Positions 9,001 to 15,922 of a stretch of DNA of 64,000 bases are shown one piece after another. This DNA comes from Abiotrophia defectiva ATCC 49176 (GTDB taxonomy: Bacteria; Bacillota; Bacilli; Lactobacillales; Aerococcaceae). The stretch covers positions 933,501 to 997,500 of the forward strand of contig NZ_CP146287.1 in NCBI RefSeq assembly GCF_037041345.1, read 5' to 3'. Made by a program: the position numbers and the translations under genes. The notes beneath the pieces are model-generated. The model searched no databases. It was given only the letters and a program-made list of their open reading frames with translations, and was not told the DNA's origin. Each line of letters starts with the position of its first letter. Within the stretch, counting starts at the first letter, position 1.

Positions 9001-10387
9001 ACCGCGCGCCCACGCCTACACCAAGGAACTCTTTGGGGAGGACTATGTCTATCGGGCAGGAACCATTTCGACGGTTGCCGAGCGAACTGCCTTTGGTTAT
9101 GTCAAAGGCTATCTGGAAGTAGCCCAACAATTCTTACCACAAGCTGAAAAGGAACGTCTAGCGAAAGGAATTGAAGGGGTCAAACGCACGACCGGTCAGC
9201 ACCCGGGTGGGATTATCGTAATTCCAGACTATATGGATGTCTATGACTTTACGCCAATTCAATATCCTGCCGATGAAGTGACAGCCGAATGGCGGACTAC
9301 CCACTTCGACTTCCATTCCATTCACGATAATGTTCTCAAGTTAGATATTCTGGGGCACGATGATCCAACCGTTATTCGTATGTTACAAGACTTATCGGGG
9401 ATAGATCCTAAGACCATTCCACCAACCGACCCGGATGTCATGAAAATCTTTTCTAGTCCCGAGGTTTTAGGGGTAACACCAGAGCAAATCTTCTCTAAAA
9501 CTGGGACGCTAGGGATTCCTGAGTTCGGGACAGGCTTCGTACGCGGTATGTTGGAAGAATCCAAACCAGCGACCTTTGCTGAGCTGCTGCAAATTTCTGG
9601 TCTCTCCCACGGGACCGACGTTTGGCTGGGGAATGCCCAAGAGTTAATTAAGAACAAGATTGCGCCTCTTGCTAAAGTAATCGGCTGTCGTGACGATATT
9701 ATGGTCACCCTGATATACTATGGTTTAGAGGACGGCTTAGCCTTCAAGATTATGGAGTCCGTCCGTAAAGGCAAGGGGATTCCAGAGGATTGGCAGGCAG
9801 AAATGCGGGCCAAGAAGGTGCCTGAATGGTATATTGATTCCTGTTTGAAGATTAAGTATATGTTCCCTAAAGCCCATGCAGCTGCCTATGTCCTCATGGC
9901 CTTGCGGGTTGCTTACTTCAAGGTTCACATGCCTATTATGTACTATGCCGCTTACTTCTCTGTGCGGGCAGATGACTTTGACATCGTGGCTATGCACCAA
10001 GGGAAGGAAATGGTGAAGCGTCGTATCAAGGAAATCAATGATAAGGGCTTTGATGCTTCGGTCAAGGACAAGAACCTCTTAACGGTCTTAGAATTGGCTA
10101 ATGAGATGTTGGAGCGTGGCCTTAGCTTCCAGATGATCAGTCTAGAGAAGTCTGATGCCGATCGCTTTATCATTGAGGGCAATAGCCTGATTCCACCATT
10201 CCGGGCCGTACCTGGTTTGGGTGCCAACGTAGCCCAACAGATTATTAAGGCTCGCCAGGAAGCACCGTTCCTGTCTAAGGAAGACTTGCAGAAACGTGGC
10301 AAGGTCTCTAAGACTATTCTTGATTACTTAAGTGAACAAGGCGTCCTTAATGGCTTGCCTGACTCAGATCAATTAAGTCTCTTTTAA
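6080..10387 (+). CDS. polC: DNA polymerase III PolC, replicative alpha subunit
   Basis: 1435 residues from the ATG at 6080, placed just after GGACGGAGGG. Gram-positive replicase with a built-in proofreading exonuclease. Order: N-terminal domains, OB domain near 235-310, PHP segment starting IELHLHSNMS near 334, DEDDh exonuclease inserted in PHP (about 415-590; FDVETTGLS, HNASFDMGFL, HHRAVYDSETTG), then the polymerase core with GSRGSVGSSLVA, a zinc ribbon CPNCQY/CPHCGH, and catalytic PDIDLNFSG. The length is typical. proS, which often lies between rseP and polC, is missing here. Confidence 0.98.
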   Translation: MAKNRQLFEHLLDQIGLQDADMLAQLAQTQIESVKVHAKSGEWHFTLSQVERLHPHVYEALMHHMRLAFEGIAKTEVWWNYQAPTKLDESQMLDYWQSILGVMGQESSFIKRALANATYQVKDGQIQVGLATEDQVQVVKTRYDQAFKLKLAQNQLNDWELVYLVDDKASEQAKLQAQQHLASEVERERQELAQLEQRRQEQSKVVVENTDIPQIGKDIPDTPAISIQEVYDNPFNQIIEGYIFDYEVRELRSGSQIMIMKVTDYTSSITAKLMAGRNIKKESFGLFKKGDWVRLEGSLKADNFTGEMDFSPRSIRKISKASRQDQGVDGAKRIELHLHSNMSQMDATNKVGDLIAQAAAWGHSAIAITDHAGAQAFPDAYAAGKKHGIKVLYGIEANVVNDGEPIAYNPQAINLDQATYVVFDVETTGLSSVYDRIIELAAVKMRDGEVIGTFEAFINPGYPLSAMITELTGITDAMLADAPPEEEVMARFAKFSKDTILVAHNASFDMGFLNKTYARLGMPVSDQPVIDTLELSRLVNPDMRSHRLNILAKHYGVTLEQHHRAVYDSETTGYVCYKLLDQAKEQYGMVRHDQLNEQVGKGDSYKQARPFHATLIAKNQEGLKDLFKLISASNVQYFFREPRIPRSLLTKYRDNLLVGTACSNGEVFTAMMQKGYDEAEKLVDFYDYIELQPKSVYGPLIETELIRSEADLETIMREMMRLGQYKNKLVVATGDVHYLEPKDAIYREILLRSMKINANRTLHLPPVHFRTTDEMVAEFDFMGRDQAYDLVITNPQKIADMVEEVEVIKDKLYTPNIPGANEEITELSYKRARELYGDPLPEIVEKRIEKELKSIIGNGFAVIYLISQKLVHKSVSDGYLVGSRGSVGSSLVATLTGITEVNPLAPHYYCPNCQYSEFIADGSVGSGYDLPAKDCPHCGHALNKDGQDIPFETFLGFYGDKVPDIDLNFSGAYQPRAHAYTKELFGEDYVYRAGTISTVAERTAFGYVKGYLEVAQQFLPQAEKERLAKGIEGVKRTTGQHPGGIIVIPDYMDVYDFTPIQYPADEVTAEWRTTHFDFHSIHDNVLKLDILGHDDPTVIRMLQDLSGIDPKTIPPTDPDVMKIFSSPEVLGVTPEQIFSKTGTLGIPEFGTGFVRGMLEESKPATFAELLQISGLSHGTDVWLGNAQELIKNKIAPLAKVIGCRDDIMVTLIYYGLEDGLAFKIMESVRKGKGIPEDWQAEMRAKKVPEWYIDSCLKIKYMFPKAHAAAYVLMALRVAYFKVHMPIMYYAAYFSVRADDFDIVAMHQGKEMVKRRIKEINDKGFDASVKDKNLLTVLELANEMLERGLSFQMISLEKSDADRFIIEGNSLIPPFRAVPGLGANVAQQIIKARQEAPFLSKEDLQKRGKVSKTILDYLSEQGVLNGLPDSDQLSLF

Positions 10388-10393
10388 CGAATT

Positions 10394-10421
10394 AGCGCCC
10401 GCATAGTGCGGGCGCTTTTTT
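10394..10421 (+). terminator. Terminator after polC
   Basis: Perfect 10-bp GC-rich stem (10394-10403 with 10407-10416), three-base loop, T run. Confidence 0.92.
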
Positions 10422-10430
10422 ATAATCGAT

Positions 10431-10444
10431 ATTGTGTACACAAT
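10431..10444. promoter_or_regulatory. Perfect 14-bp palindrome, candidate operator
   Basis: ATTGTGTACACAAT is its own reverse complement. It follows the polC terminator T run, so it is not part of that hairpin. It could be a dimeric repressor site, but no regulator is identified. Confidence 0.4.
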
Positions 10445-10607
10445 TACAAATCTGAAACTTGATTGTAATAAAAAGCAGGCTACCATAAGTAAAGGATACG
10501 TGAATATTCAATCTATATAGCTAATCTTATATCATAATATTTTATCATTCAGACAATAGAAATGTTCAAACAATATCGAGGTTAGCTTATTGAAATTACA
10601 TTTCGTT

Positions 10608-10703
10608 AAAGGAGGAGTTTGAAAATTTTAGCTTATCTAGTTAGATGTCTAATTATATAGGCGTAAATCTGTTATAAAAATACTTAGTCACCTCCTTTTT
10701 TGT
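10608..10703 (+). ncRNA. Candidate structured RNA with sequestered Shine-Dalgarno
   Basis: AAAGGAGG (10608-10615) precedes a possible 13-codon TTG-initiated peptide (10619-10660). It is exactly complementary to CCTCCTTT at 10691-10698, which is followed by more T residues. Between them TAGTTAGA and TCTAATTA can form an inner hairpin. This could be a leader peptide switch, a small RNA terminator, or chance. The reading TCACCTCCTTT also resembles the 16S rRNA 3' end. Confidence 0.35.
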
Positions 10704-10747
10704 ATAAGCAAATTTATTGCAATGCATAGGTCTGTTTGTTACAGATT

Positions 10748-10814
10748 AAATAGGCATTTAGACTGCTTCAAGTGTCCGGAAACCTTGATTAAATGCTATT
10801 TATAGGCTTTTTTA
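10748..10814 (+). other. Long stem-loop followed by T run
   Basis: Outer arms AAATAGGCATTTA (10748-10760) and TAAATGCTATTT (10790-10801) pair with one bulge. Inner TCAAG/CTTGA arms enclose TGTCCGGAAAC. AGGCTTTTTTA follows. It looks like the 3' end of a short transcript or a leader element. Confidence 0.35.
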
Positions 10815-10860
10815 CAGGTGTTAAGAATGTTTCAGTAAAATGAATTAAGGGCAGGAAGCA

Positions 10861-10889
10861 TTGTGATGGCTGAAAAAACTAGATATAAT
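10861..10889 (+). promoter_or_regulatory. Promoter of the LPXTG CAP-domain gene
   Basis: -35 TTGTGA (10861-10866), 17-bp spacer, -10 TATAAT (10884-10889); TGGAGG ribosome binding site at 10911-10916. Confidence 0.7.
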
Positions 10890-10923
10890 ATTTGCATAAC
10901 TAAAATTTATTGGAGGTTTTAAA

Positions 10924-12945
10924 ATGAAGCTAACCAATACGGTATATCGCTATGCGATCCGTAAGCTCAAAGTGGGAACTGCCTCAGTTGCGGTTGCTGC
11001 CTTGATGTTCTTGGGCTCCGGGAATGCTGTTGTTAATGCAGCTGACTTGAACCAACAATCAGCTCTAGTAGCTAAAGCAAGTTCACCAGAGATTACTCAA
11101 GTGAAGGAGGCAAGCCCAACTGAAGATAATCTTAAATCAGATTTAGAAGTTGACACCAAAGCCCTTGAGGCTGATAAGTCGCCTGAAACTGATTTAGATG
11201 TCACTAAAGATTTGCCTAAAACAGAAGCGGAATCAGTTGCCTCTGACTTAACTAAGTTGGAGGAATCTGAGGGGCTAGCATCACAAGATGAACCTAAGCA
11301 AGAAGTATCAGCTGAGGACTTAAGCTCAGAAGCTACTGAAGCAAAGGCAAGTGTTGAGGAAGCAAGCGCTAGTTCAGAAGAATCAGCTCCAAGCGTTAAA
11401 GAAGCGGAAGCGACAGTTGCTAATCAAGTGGCAGCTGCCAATGCAGCTAATCAGGTAGAAGAAGTAAAACCTTTGGCCAACGCAAATAGCGCGGCAGAAA
11501 ATCGTATTATCTTGCCACCAGGCTTTACACCAAGTCTATTTGAGCCAGGTGCCTATAGTGCCAGTCATATTGACGCAATTGCTAAACCTGGACGCGCACT
11601 TAATACTTACAAATCTAACGAAGCTGATAAGAAGGAAATCGTTGATGTTACAAATTTAACGGAAGCACAACGTAAAGAACTTTCGCTCTTCGTTGCCAAC
11701 CTGATTAATCCGATTCGCCAACAATTCGGGAAAGAACCCTATAAGGTTAATGCAGGCTCTGTCAATGCCGCGCAAAAAGTTGCCAATGCCTACAAAGAGG
11801 ATAATTGGTATGCATGGACAAGTAGCCATGATACGAATGCCACTTCCCGCGCTTTAGCAAATGTTGCCAATGGTTGGGGCGAGAACTTAGCAACCATTAA
11901 TCCAAATACAACAACAATGGATGATCTTAAAAAGCAATTCCACTACCAAACCGTTTGGATGCTTTTCGATGATAGCCATGCTAATTTTGGACATGCTAGA
12001 AACTTCTTACTTTTTGAAAATCCATTTGGTAATCACGATGTTTACTTAGGGATTTCAACAAACCGCGCGGGTGCAAGCGATGCAAGATCTTTTGGTACTC
12101 AGTATTACACTATGTTTGCACCAAAGGATGGATCTAGCGAGTTCACACAAGGTAATGATTATACGTCCGAACCGACTCCAAGCCAACCGAGTCAGCCAAC
12201 GACTCCAAGCCAACCGAGTCAGCCAACGACTCCAAGCCAACCGAGTCAGCCAACGACTCCAAGCCAACCGAGTCAGCCAACGACTCCGAGTCAACCAAGT
12301 CAACCAACGACTCCAAGCCAACCGAGTCAGCCAACGACTCCAAGTCAACCGAGTCAGCCAACGACTCCAAGTCAACCAAGTCAACCAACGACTCCGAGTC
12401 AACCAAGTCAACCAACGACTCCGAGCCAGCCGAGTCAGCCAACGACTCCAAGTCAGCCGAGTCAGCCAACGACTCCAAGTCAGCCGAGTCAGCCAACGAC
12501 TCCGAGCCAACCGAGTCAGCCAACGACTCCAAGTCAGCCGAGTCAGCCAACGACTCCAAGTCAACCGAGTCAGCCAACGACTCCAAGTCAGCCGAGTCAG
12601 CCAACGACTCCGAGCCAACCGAGTCAGCCGACGACTCCAAGTCAACCGAGTCAGCCAACGACTCCAAGTCAACCAAGTCAACCAACGACTCCGAGCCAAC
12701 CGAGTCAGCCGACGACTCCAAGTCAACCGAGTCAAGTAAGCGACACTGCTGATAGACTTGGTCAGGCCAAGGCTAGTGATCCAAATAAGCCAAGTGAAAT
12801 GGCGCCAAAAGACAATGGTCAAAGTCCAGTAGGACAGGCCTTGCCAGACACTGGTGAGAGCTCTAACCTGCTAGTGCTTGGGGCTGCCATTATGACAGCT
12901 ATAGCAGGTATCGCATTACTGGTATTCAAGCGTCGTAAAATATAA
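10924..12945 (+). CDS. LPXTG surface protein with CAP-like domain and TPSQPSQPT repeats
   Basis: 673 residues. A YSIRK-like signal peptide (YRYAIRKLKVGTASVAVAAL, cut near VNAA-D) is followed by an acidic Ser/Glu-rich segment (about 45-190). A CAP-like region resembling the SEC10/PgrA surface-exclusion family (about 250-405) has SHDTNATSRA, WGENLA and GHARNFLLFE, i.e. the His, Glu and second His positions of CAP domains. A 20.8-copy nine-residue repeat (418-604) forms a rigid Pro-rich wall-spanning stalk. LPDTG (640-644), a hydrophobic helix and FKRRKI form a sortase A sorting signal. It probably displays the CAP region beyond the wall. Binding partner unknown; a conjugation-exclusion role is possible but unsupported here. 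Confidence 0.85.
   Translation: MKLTNTVYRYAIRKLKVGTASVAVAALMFLGSGNAVVNAADLNQQSALVAKASSPEITQVKEASPTEDNLKSDLEVDTKALEADKSPETDLDVTKDLPKTEAESVASDLTKLEESEGLASQDEPKQEVSAEDLSSEATEAKASVEEASASSEESAPSVKEAEATVANQVAAANAANQVEEVKPLANANSAAENRIILPPGFTPSLFEPGAYSASHIDAIAKPGRALNTYKSNEADKKEIVDVTNLTEAQRKELSLFVANLINPIRQQFGKEPYKVNAGSVNAAQKVANAYKEDNWYAWTSSHDTNATSRALANVANGWGENLATINPNTTTMDDLKKQFHYQTVWMLFDDSHANFGHARNFLLFENPFGNHDVYLGISTNRAGASDARSFGTQYYTMFAPKDGSSEFTQGNDYTSEPTPSQPSQPTTPSQPSQPTTPSQPSQPTTPSQPSQPTTPSQPSQPTTPSQPSQPTTPSQPSQPTTPSQPSQPTTPSQPSQPTTPSQPSQPTTPSQPSQPTTPSQPSQPTTPSQPSQPTTPSQPSQPTTPSQPSQPTTPSQPSQPTTPSQPSQPTTPSQPSQPTTPSQPSQPTTPSQPSQPTTPSQPSQVSDTADRLGQAKASDPNKPSEMAPKDNGQSPVGQALPDTGESSNLLVLGAAIMTAIAGIALLVFKRRKI
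12175..12735 (+). repeat. 27-bp minisatellite, 20 full copies plus a partial
   Basis: In-frame tandem units encode TPSQPSQPT; the first unit starts at 12175 and the last, partial one at 12715, exactly 20 x 27 bases later. Units differ only at synonymous third positions (AGC/AGT, CAA/CAG, CCA/CCG), which occur in mixed blocks, indicating copy-number change by slippage or recombination under selection for the peptide. Confidence 0.95.
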
Positions 12946-12950
12946 TTTGA

Positions 12951-12976
12951 AAAAGACAGCTCAGGCTGTCTTTTTT
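12951..12976 (+). terminator. Terminator after the LPXTG CAP gene
   Basis: AAAAGACAGC (12951-12960), loop TCAG, GCTGTCTTTT (12965-12974), then T residues. Confidence 0.9.
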
Positions 12977-13062
12977 CATTTCGTCGATAATGTTAATAAT
13001 ATGACAGTAAGGTAAATTTTGGGTGTTAAGTCAGATTTTAGGTAGGTTTTGAGCCAAGAGAT

Positions 13063-13071
13063 TGCTATAAT
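13063..13071 (+). promoter_or_regulatory. Extended -10 promoter of the CAP paralog
   Basis: TGCTATAAT, about 43 bases before the start codon; GAGGAGGTTACC ribosome binding site follows near 13099. Confidence 0.6.
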
Positions 13072-13113
13072 AGGACACAGAATACTGAAGCGATAAGTGA
13101 GGAGGTTACCCCC

Positions 13114-14556
13114 ATGAAATCCAGAATTAACCGCTATGCTATCCGTAAATTAAGTGTGGGTCTTGTGTCCGTTGCGGTAGCATCCTTCCTTTGGCTGACG
13201 TCTCATGGTCACCATGTTAGCGCTCAAGAAGAGAAAGGATCTGTGACTAGCCAAGAGTCTTCAGACGGCCTACAGTCTGAAATGTCAGCAAGTCCTGCTG
13301 TGTCCAGTCAAGTAGATAAGAGTGAACAATCAGACAATTTGCAGTCATCTGAGCAAAACACTTGGTCATCCATCAGTTTGCCTGAAGGATATACTGAGGA
13401 GGAACTCTTAAAAAATGAGCCAAACTTGATAGAAGCTAGTCAACGCGGCTTAGAGCAAAATTCTGACTATCTACCAAGTAAACTAGACTCCGAAACTTCC
13501 CTGGCTATTGATAATCTGCAGGATAAAGAGAGAATGCATTTGGCAAAGTGGCTGACTGATTTAGTCAATCCTTTGCGTGCTAAATGGGGACATCAGCCTT
13601 ATCAAGTTGATGCTTCTCTTCAAGAAGCCAGCCAAGTATTGGCCAATCGTTATCAATCACAGAATTGGCAAGCAAATGAGCAAGGGTTTCATGGTCAATG
13701 GGAATCCGAACTATTTGGCCCCTACGATAGTGCCTGGTATCAATATTGGATGCCAATGAAGACGGATTTTGCAGAAGCTAAGAATCTTGGTCAAGTAAAA
13801 GGCGCAATCTATCAGGGCATTATCGGAATGTTATTTGAAAGTCATGCAGATTCTTATCTGCCGGCGCGCTATTTGCTTAGTGTTGACAGTGCTAGGTCTA
13901 GTCGTCAGCCGCTCTTAGGCTTAGGTTTGACGCGTATTGTAAGCAGAAATCAAGAAAGTCAATATTTCTTGACACTTAATTTCTTAACAGCCAGCAAGGT
14001 GTCAGAGCCCAAGCAATCAACGGATCCTAGCAATCCTTTAGATCCTTCAAGACCTACTGAACCTATTCTACCTATTGATCCAGTGGAGCCACAGCCTCCA
14101 TTAGATCCAATATCTCCTATGGATCCTATATTACCACAACCTGATCCTAAACCAGATGGAGAGGAGCCTAAGCCTCTTCTAGATCCAAATCAAACGTCAC
14201 CTAATGAGGATGAAACGCCTAGTCCGCTTGAACAAAGACCTCGTAGAGAATTACCGAGCTTGGTGGAAAAAGCTAACGTGATGGCCCAAAGAACACAAGC
14301 GAGTGGTGAATCAATTGAAGAAAAAGAAGAAAACGCAAGTGTGAGTTCAAGTCAAGTTTCTCATTCAAGCGCAAGTTCTTATAATGCGTCTATTGATTCA
14401 TCAGAATCGAATAGTAGTGTGAGTACGGAGCCTATACCATCATCGGCTTCTGAGGATGAAAGCTATTGGTTACTACTCGGGGGTGTCTCTGCTGTAGCAG
14501 CTGCTGCTGGCCTTATCTACCTCAAACAAGTTGAAATTAGACGACGCCAGGGATAA
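13114..14556 (+). CDS. Secreted CAP-like paralog lacking an LPXTG motif
   Basis: 480 residues, paralogous to the gene just upstream. It shares the signal (NRYAIRKLSVGLVSVAVASF) and the domain start (WLTDLVNPLRAKWGHQPYQV against FVANLINPIRQQFGKEPYKV). The GENL and GHxRN motifs of the first copy are not conserved here, so the CAP site looks degenerate. A Pro/Asp-rich segment (about 305-375) and a Ser-rich linker follow. The C terminus has a hydrophobic helix (YWLLLGGVSAVAAAAGLIYL) and RRRQG, but no LPXTG precedes it. It may be a transmembrane-anchored protein or a decaying sorting signal. Own promoter and terminator. Confidence 0.75.
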   Translation: MKSRINRYAIRKLSVGLVSVAVASFLWLTSHGHHVSAQEEKGSVTSQESSDGLQSEMSASPAVSSQVDKSEQSDNLQSSEQNTWSSISLPEGYTEEELLKNEPNLIEASQRGLEQNSDYLPSKLDSETSLAIDNLQDKERMHLAKWLTDLVNPLRAKWGHQPYQVDASLQEASQVLANRYQSQNWQANEQGFHGQWESELFGPYDSAWYQYWMPMKTDFAEAKNLGQVKGAIYQGIIGMLFESHADSYLPARYLLSVDSARSSRQPLLGLGLTRIVSRNQESQYFLTLNFLTASKVSEPKQSTDPSNPLDPSRPTEPILPIDPVEPQPPLDPISPMDPILPQPDPKPDGEEPKPLLDPNQTSPNEDETPSPLEQRPRRELPSLVEKANVMAQRTQASGESIEEKEENASVSSSQVSHSSASSYNASIDSSESNSSVSTEPIPSSASEDESYWLLLGGVSAVAAAAGLIYLKQVEIRRRQG

Positions 14557-14570
14557 ATGAAGTATTATCT

Positions 14571-14603
14571 GACTAGAGAGCAAGCACTTTCTAGTCTTTT
14601 TTA
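14571..14603 (+). terminator. Terminator after the CAP paralog
   Basis: GACTAGA (14571-14577) pairs with TCTAGTC (14590-14596), followed by TTTTTTAG. Confidence 0.75.
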
Positions 14604-14610
14604 GAATGAC

Positions 14611-14639
14611 TTGTAGATGAGTGGCAACTTTGTTATAAT
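14611..14639 (+). promoter_or_regulatory. Promoter of the secreted duplicated-domain gene
   Basis: -35 TTGTAG, 17-bp spacer, extended -10 TGTTATAAT (14631-14639). Confidence 0.7.
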
Positions 14640-14671
14640 GATGCCAAGTTCTACGAAATGAGGTATAGGAT

Positions 14672-15874
14672 ATGAAGCAAAAATTCGCAATTCTTTTGGC
14701 CTTGCTAGGTTTAGGCATGAGTCAACCTTTGGCCCTTATTCAGGCTAGCGAAAGTAGTGATCTGGCCAGTAGCACAGGCAACAATAGGCAAGATGAATCT
14801 TCTTCTAAGGAAAAAGGTTCACGACAAAATCCCATCCCTTTAGGAGAGGCCTTAGACTATGAGAAGAAGTCTCGTGACGGGTCCAAGAGCCAGCTTTCCT
14901 TTACCATCCTTGAATCTTGGCGGGGTAAGAAGGCTGAGAATCAATTGCAGCAGCTAGCGCCATCCTACCAGCCCAACCGTCAGCCTTTGGATGACGACCA
15001 AGAGTTGCTCTTATTGCATCTAAAACTAGCCTACAAGTCGGGCGATGAAAATCACGAAGAGTTTACCAACGCCGGTATCATCAATCCTTTCTTCGATTTG
15101 TCTGGGAGCGGGATTCCAAATGAATATGTTGCCGACTTGCCAGACGAATTGGCCTTTGACATGTTGACTTTATATCCTGGTAATGAGCATGATGGCTATT
15201 TGGTCGCAATTGTTCCCAAAGATACTCCACTTATCTTTAGTTACTCCAAGGATGGCCTATCTGATCGAGTTTTCTTCCAAGTAGAGAAGGGGCAAGACAC
15301 TAAAGTTCCTACTAAGGAAGTCCAAGCAGAAACTCCTGAACAAGCACAATGGGGAACAAAGGAAAAGCCAGTTCCTTTCACAGAAACCAAGCCAATTAAC
15401 TACGTCGTTCCCTATGAGGCTAGTGATAGTGGTTACGGTATCCTCGCTATATCTCACAGGATAACAGTTTTAAATGCTTGGCGTGGAGATCAAGCTAATC
15501 AAAAGGCTATGGATTTGCTTAGCCCTGATGATTACCAAAACATGGCTGATGATATGAAGTCAGACCAAGAATTTTTGGTTTTACATATGGAGTCTAGCTT
15601 GGCGCCAACTCTTGAAGACAAGTTTTTTGAGTCCAGTCCAAGTAAAAGTCATTTATCCTTAGTGGATAGTCAAGGTCAAGACCATGTCTTTAAGGGATTC
15701 TACCAATTTAAGAAGGCAAGAGACCAATATGAATCGCGTTATATGCTGGGTGGAGGAAGTGTAAAAGGATATGTCATTTTACCTGCACCAAAAGGGGAAA
15801 ATCTGCTCTTAAAGGTTAAGAACGAATTTGCCAATAAGGAAATCTATTTCGAGATAGAGTCTAAAAAGCCATAG
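14672..15874 (+). CDS. Secreted protein with two DUF4352-like repeats
   Basis: 400 residues with a signal peptide (cut probably after ALIQA), no lipobox Cys and no wall-sorting motif. Two copies of one domain are visible. Copy A starts GSRQNPIPLGEALDY, continues LSFTILESWRGKKAENQ and DDQELLLLHLKL. Copy B starts GTKEKPVPFTETKPI, continues HRITVLNAWRGDQANQK and SDQEFLVLHMES. The (N/K)P(I/V)P(L/F) start plus a beta-rich body resembles DUF4352-type immunoglobulin-like domains. Both copies are about 155 residues. Function unknown. The beta-lactamase-like gene follows 48 bases later, possibly in one transcript. Confidence 0.65.
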   Translation: MKQKFAILLALLGLGMSQPLALIQASESSDLASSTGNNRQDESSSKEKGSRQNPIPLGEALDYEKKSRDGSKSQLSFTILESWRGKKAENQLQQLAPSYQPNRQPLDDDQELLLLHLKLAYKSGDENHEEFTNAGIINPFFDLSGSGIPNEYVADLPDELAFDMLTLYPGNEHDGYLVAIVPKDTPLIFSYSKDGLSDRVFFQVEKGQDTKVPTKEVQAETPEQAQWGTKEKPVPFTETKPINYVVPYEASDSGYGILAISHRITVLNAWRGDQANQKAMDLLSPDDYQNMADDMKSDQEFLVLHMESSLAPTLEDKFFESSPSKSHLSLVDSQGQDHVFKGFYQFKKARDQYESRYMLGGGSVKGYVILPAPKGENLLLKVKNEFANKEIYFEIESKKP

Positions 15875-15922
15875 GACGTTGACAGACAAGCTGGTCCTTA
15901 AGTAATAAGGGGAGGAAATACT

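Larger units (their letters stand above)
10422..10923. other. AT-rich 500-bp intergenic region with several structured elements
   Basis: No gene longer than a few codons is visible. It contains a perfect 14-bp palindrome (10431-10444), an SD/anti-SD pairing element (10608-10703), a long stem-loop ending in T residues (10748-10814) and the promoter of the next gene. It is markedly more AT-rich than its neighbours and marks the boundary between the core polC region and the surface-protein stretch. Confidence 0.6.

Noticed and set aside
12175-12735. CRISPR-like array appearance
   Set aside because: Units are directly contiguous with no spacers and encode an in-frame peptide repeat in a wall protein.
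12055-12822. Long open frames on both strands across the TPSQPSQPT region (up to 255 codons)
   Set aside because: The 27-bp unit has no stop in several frames, so these are artefacts of the repeat; they lack ribosome sites and consist only of repeat translation.
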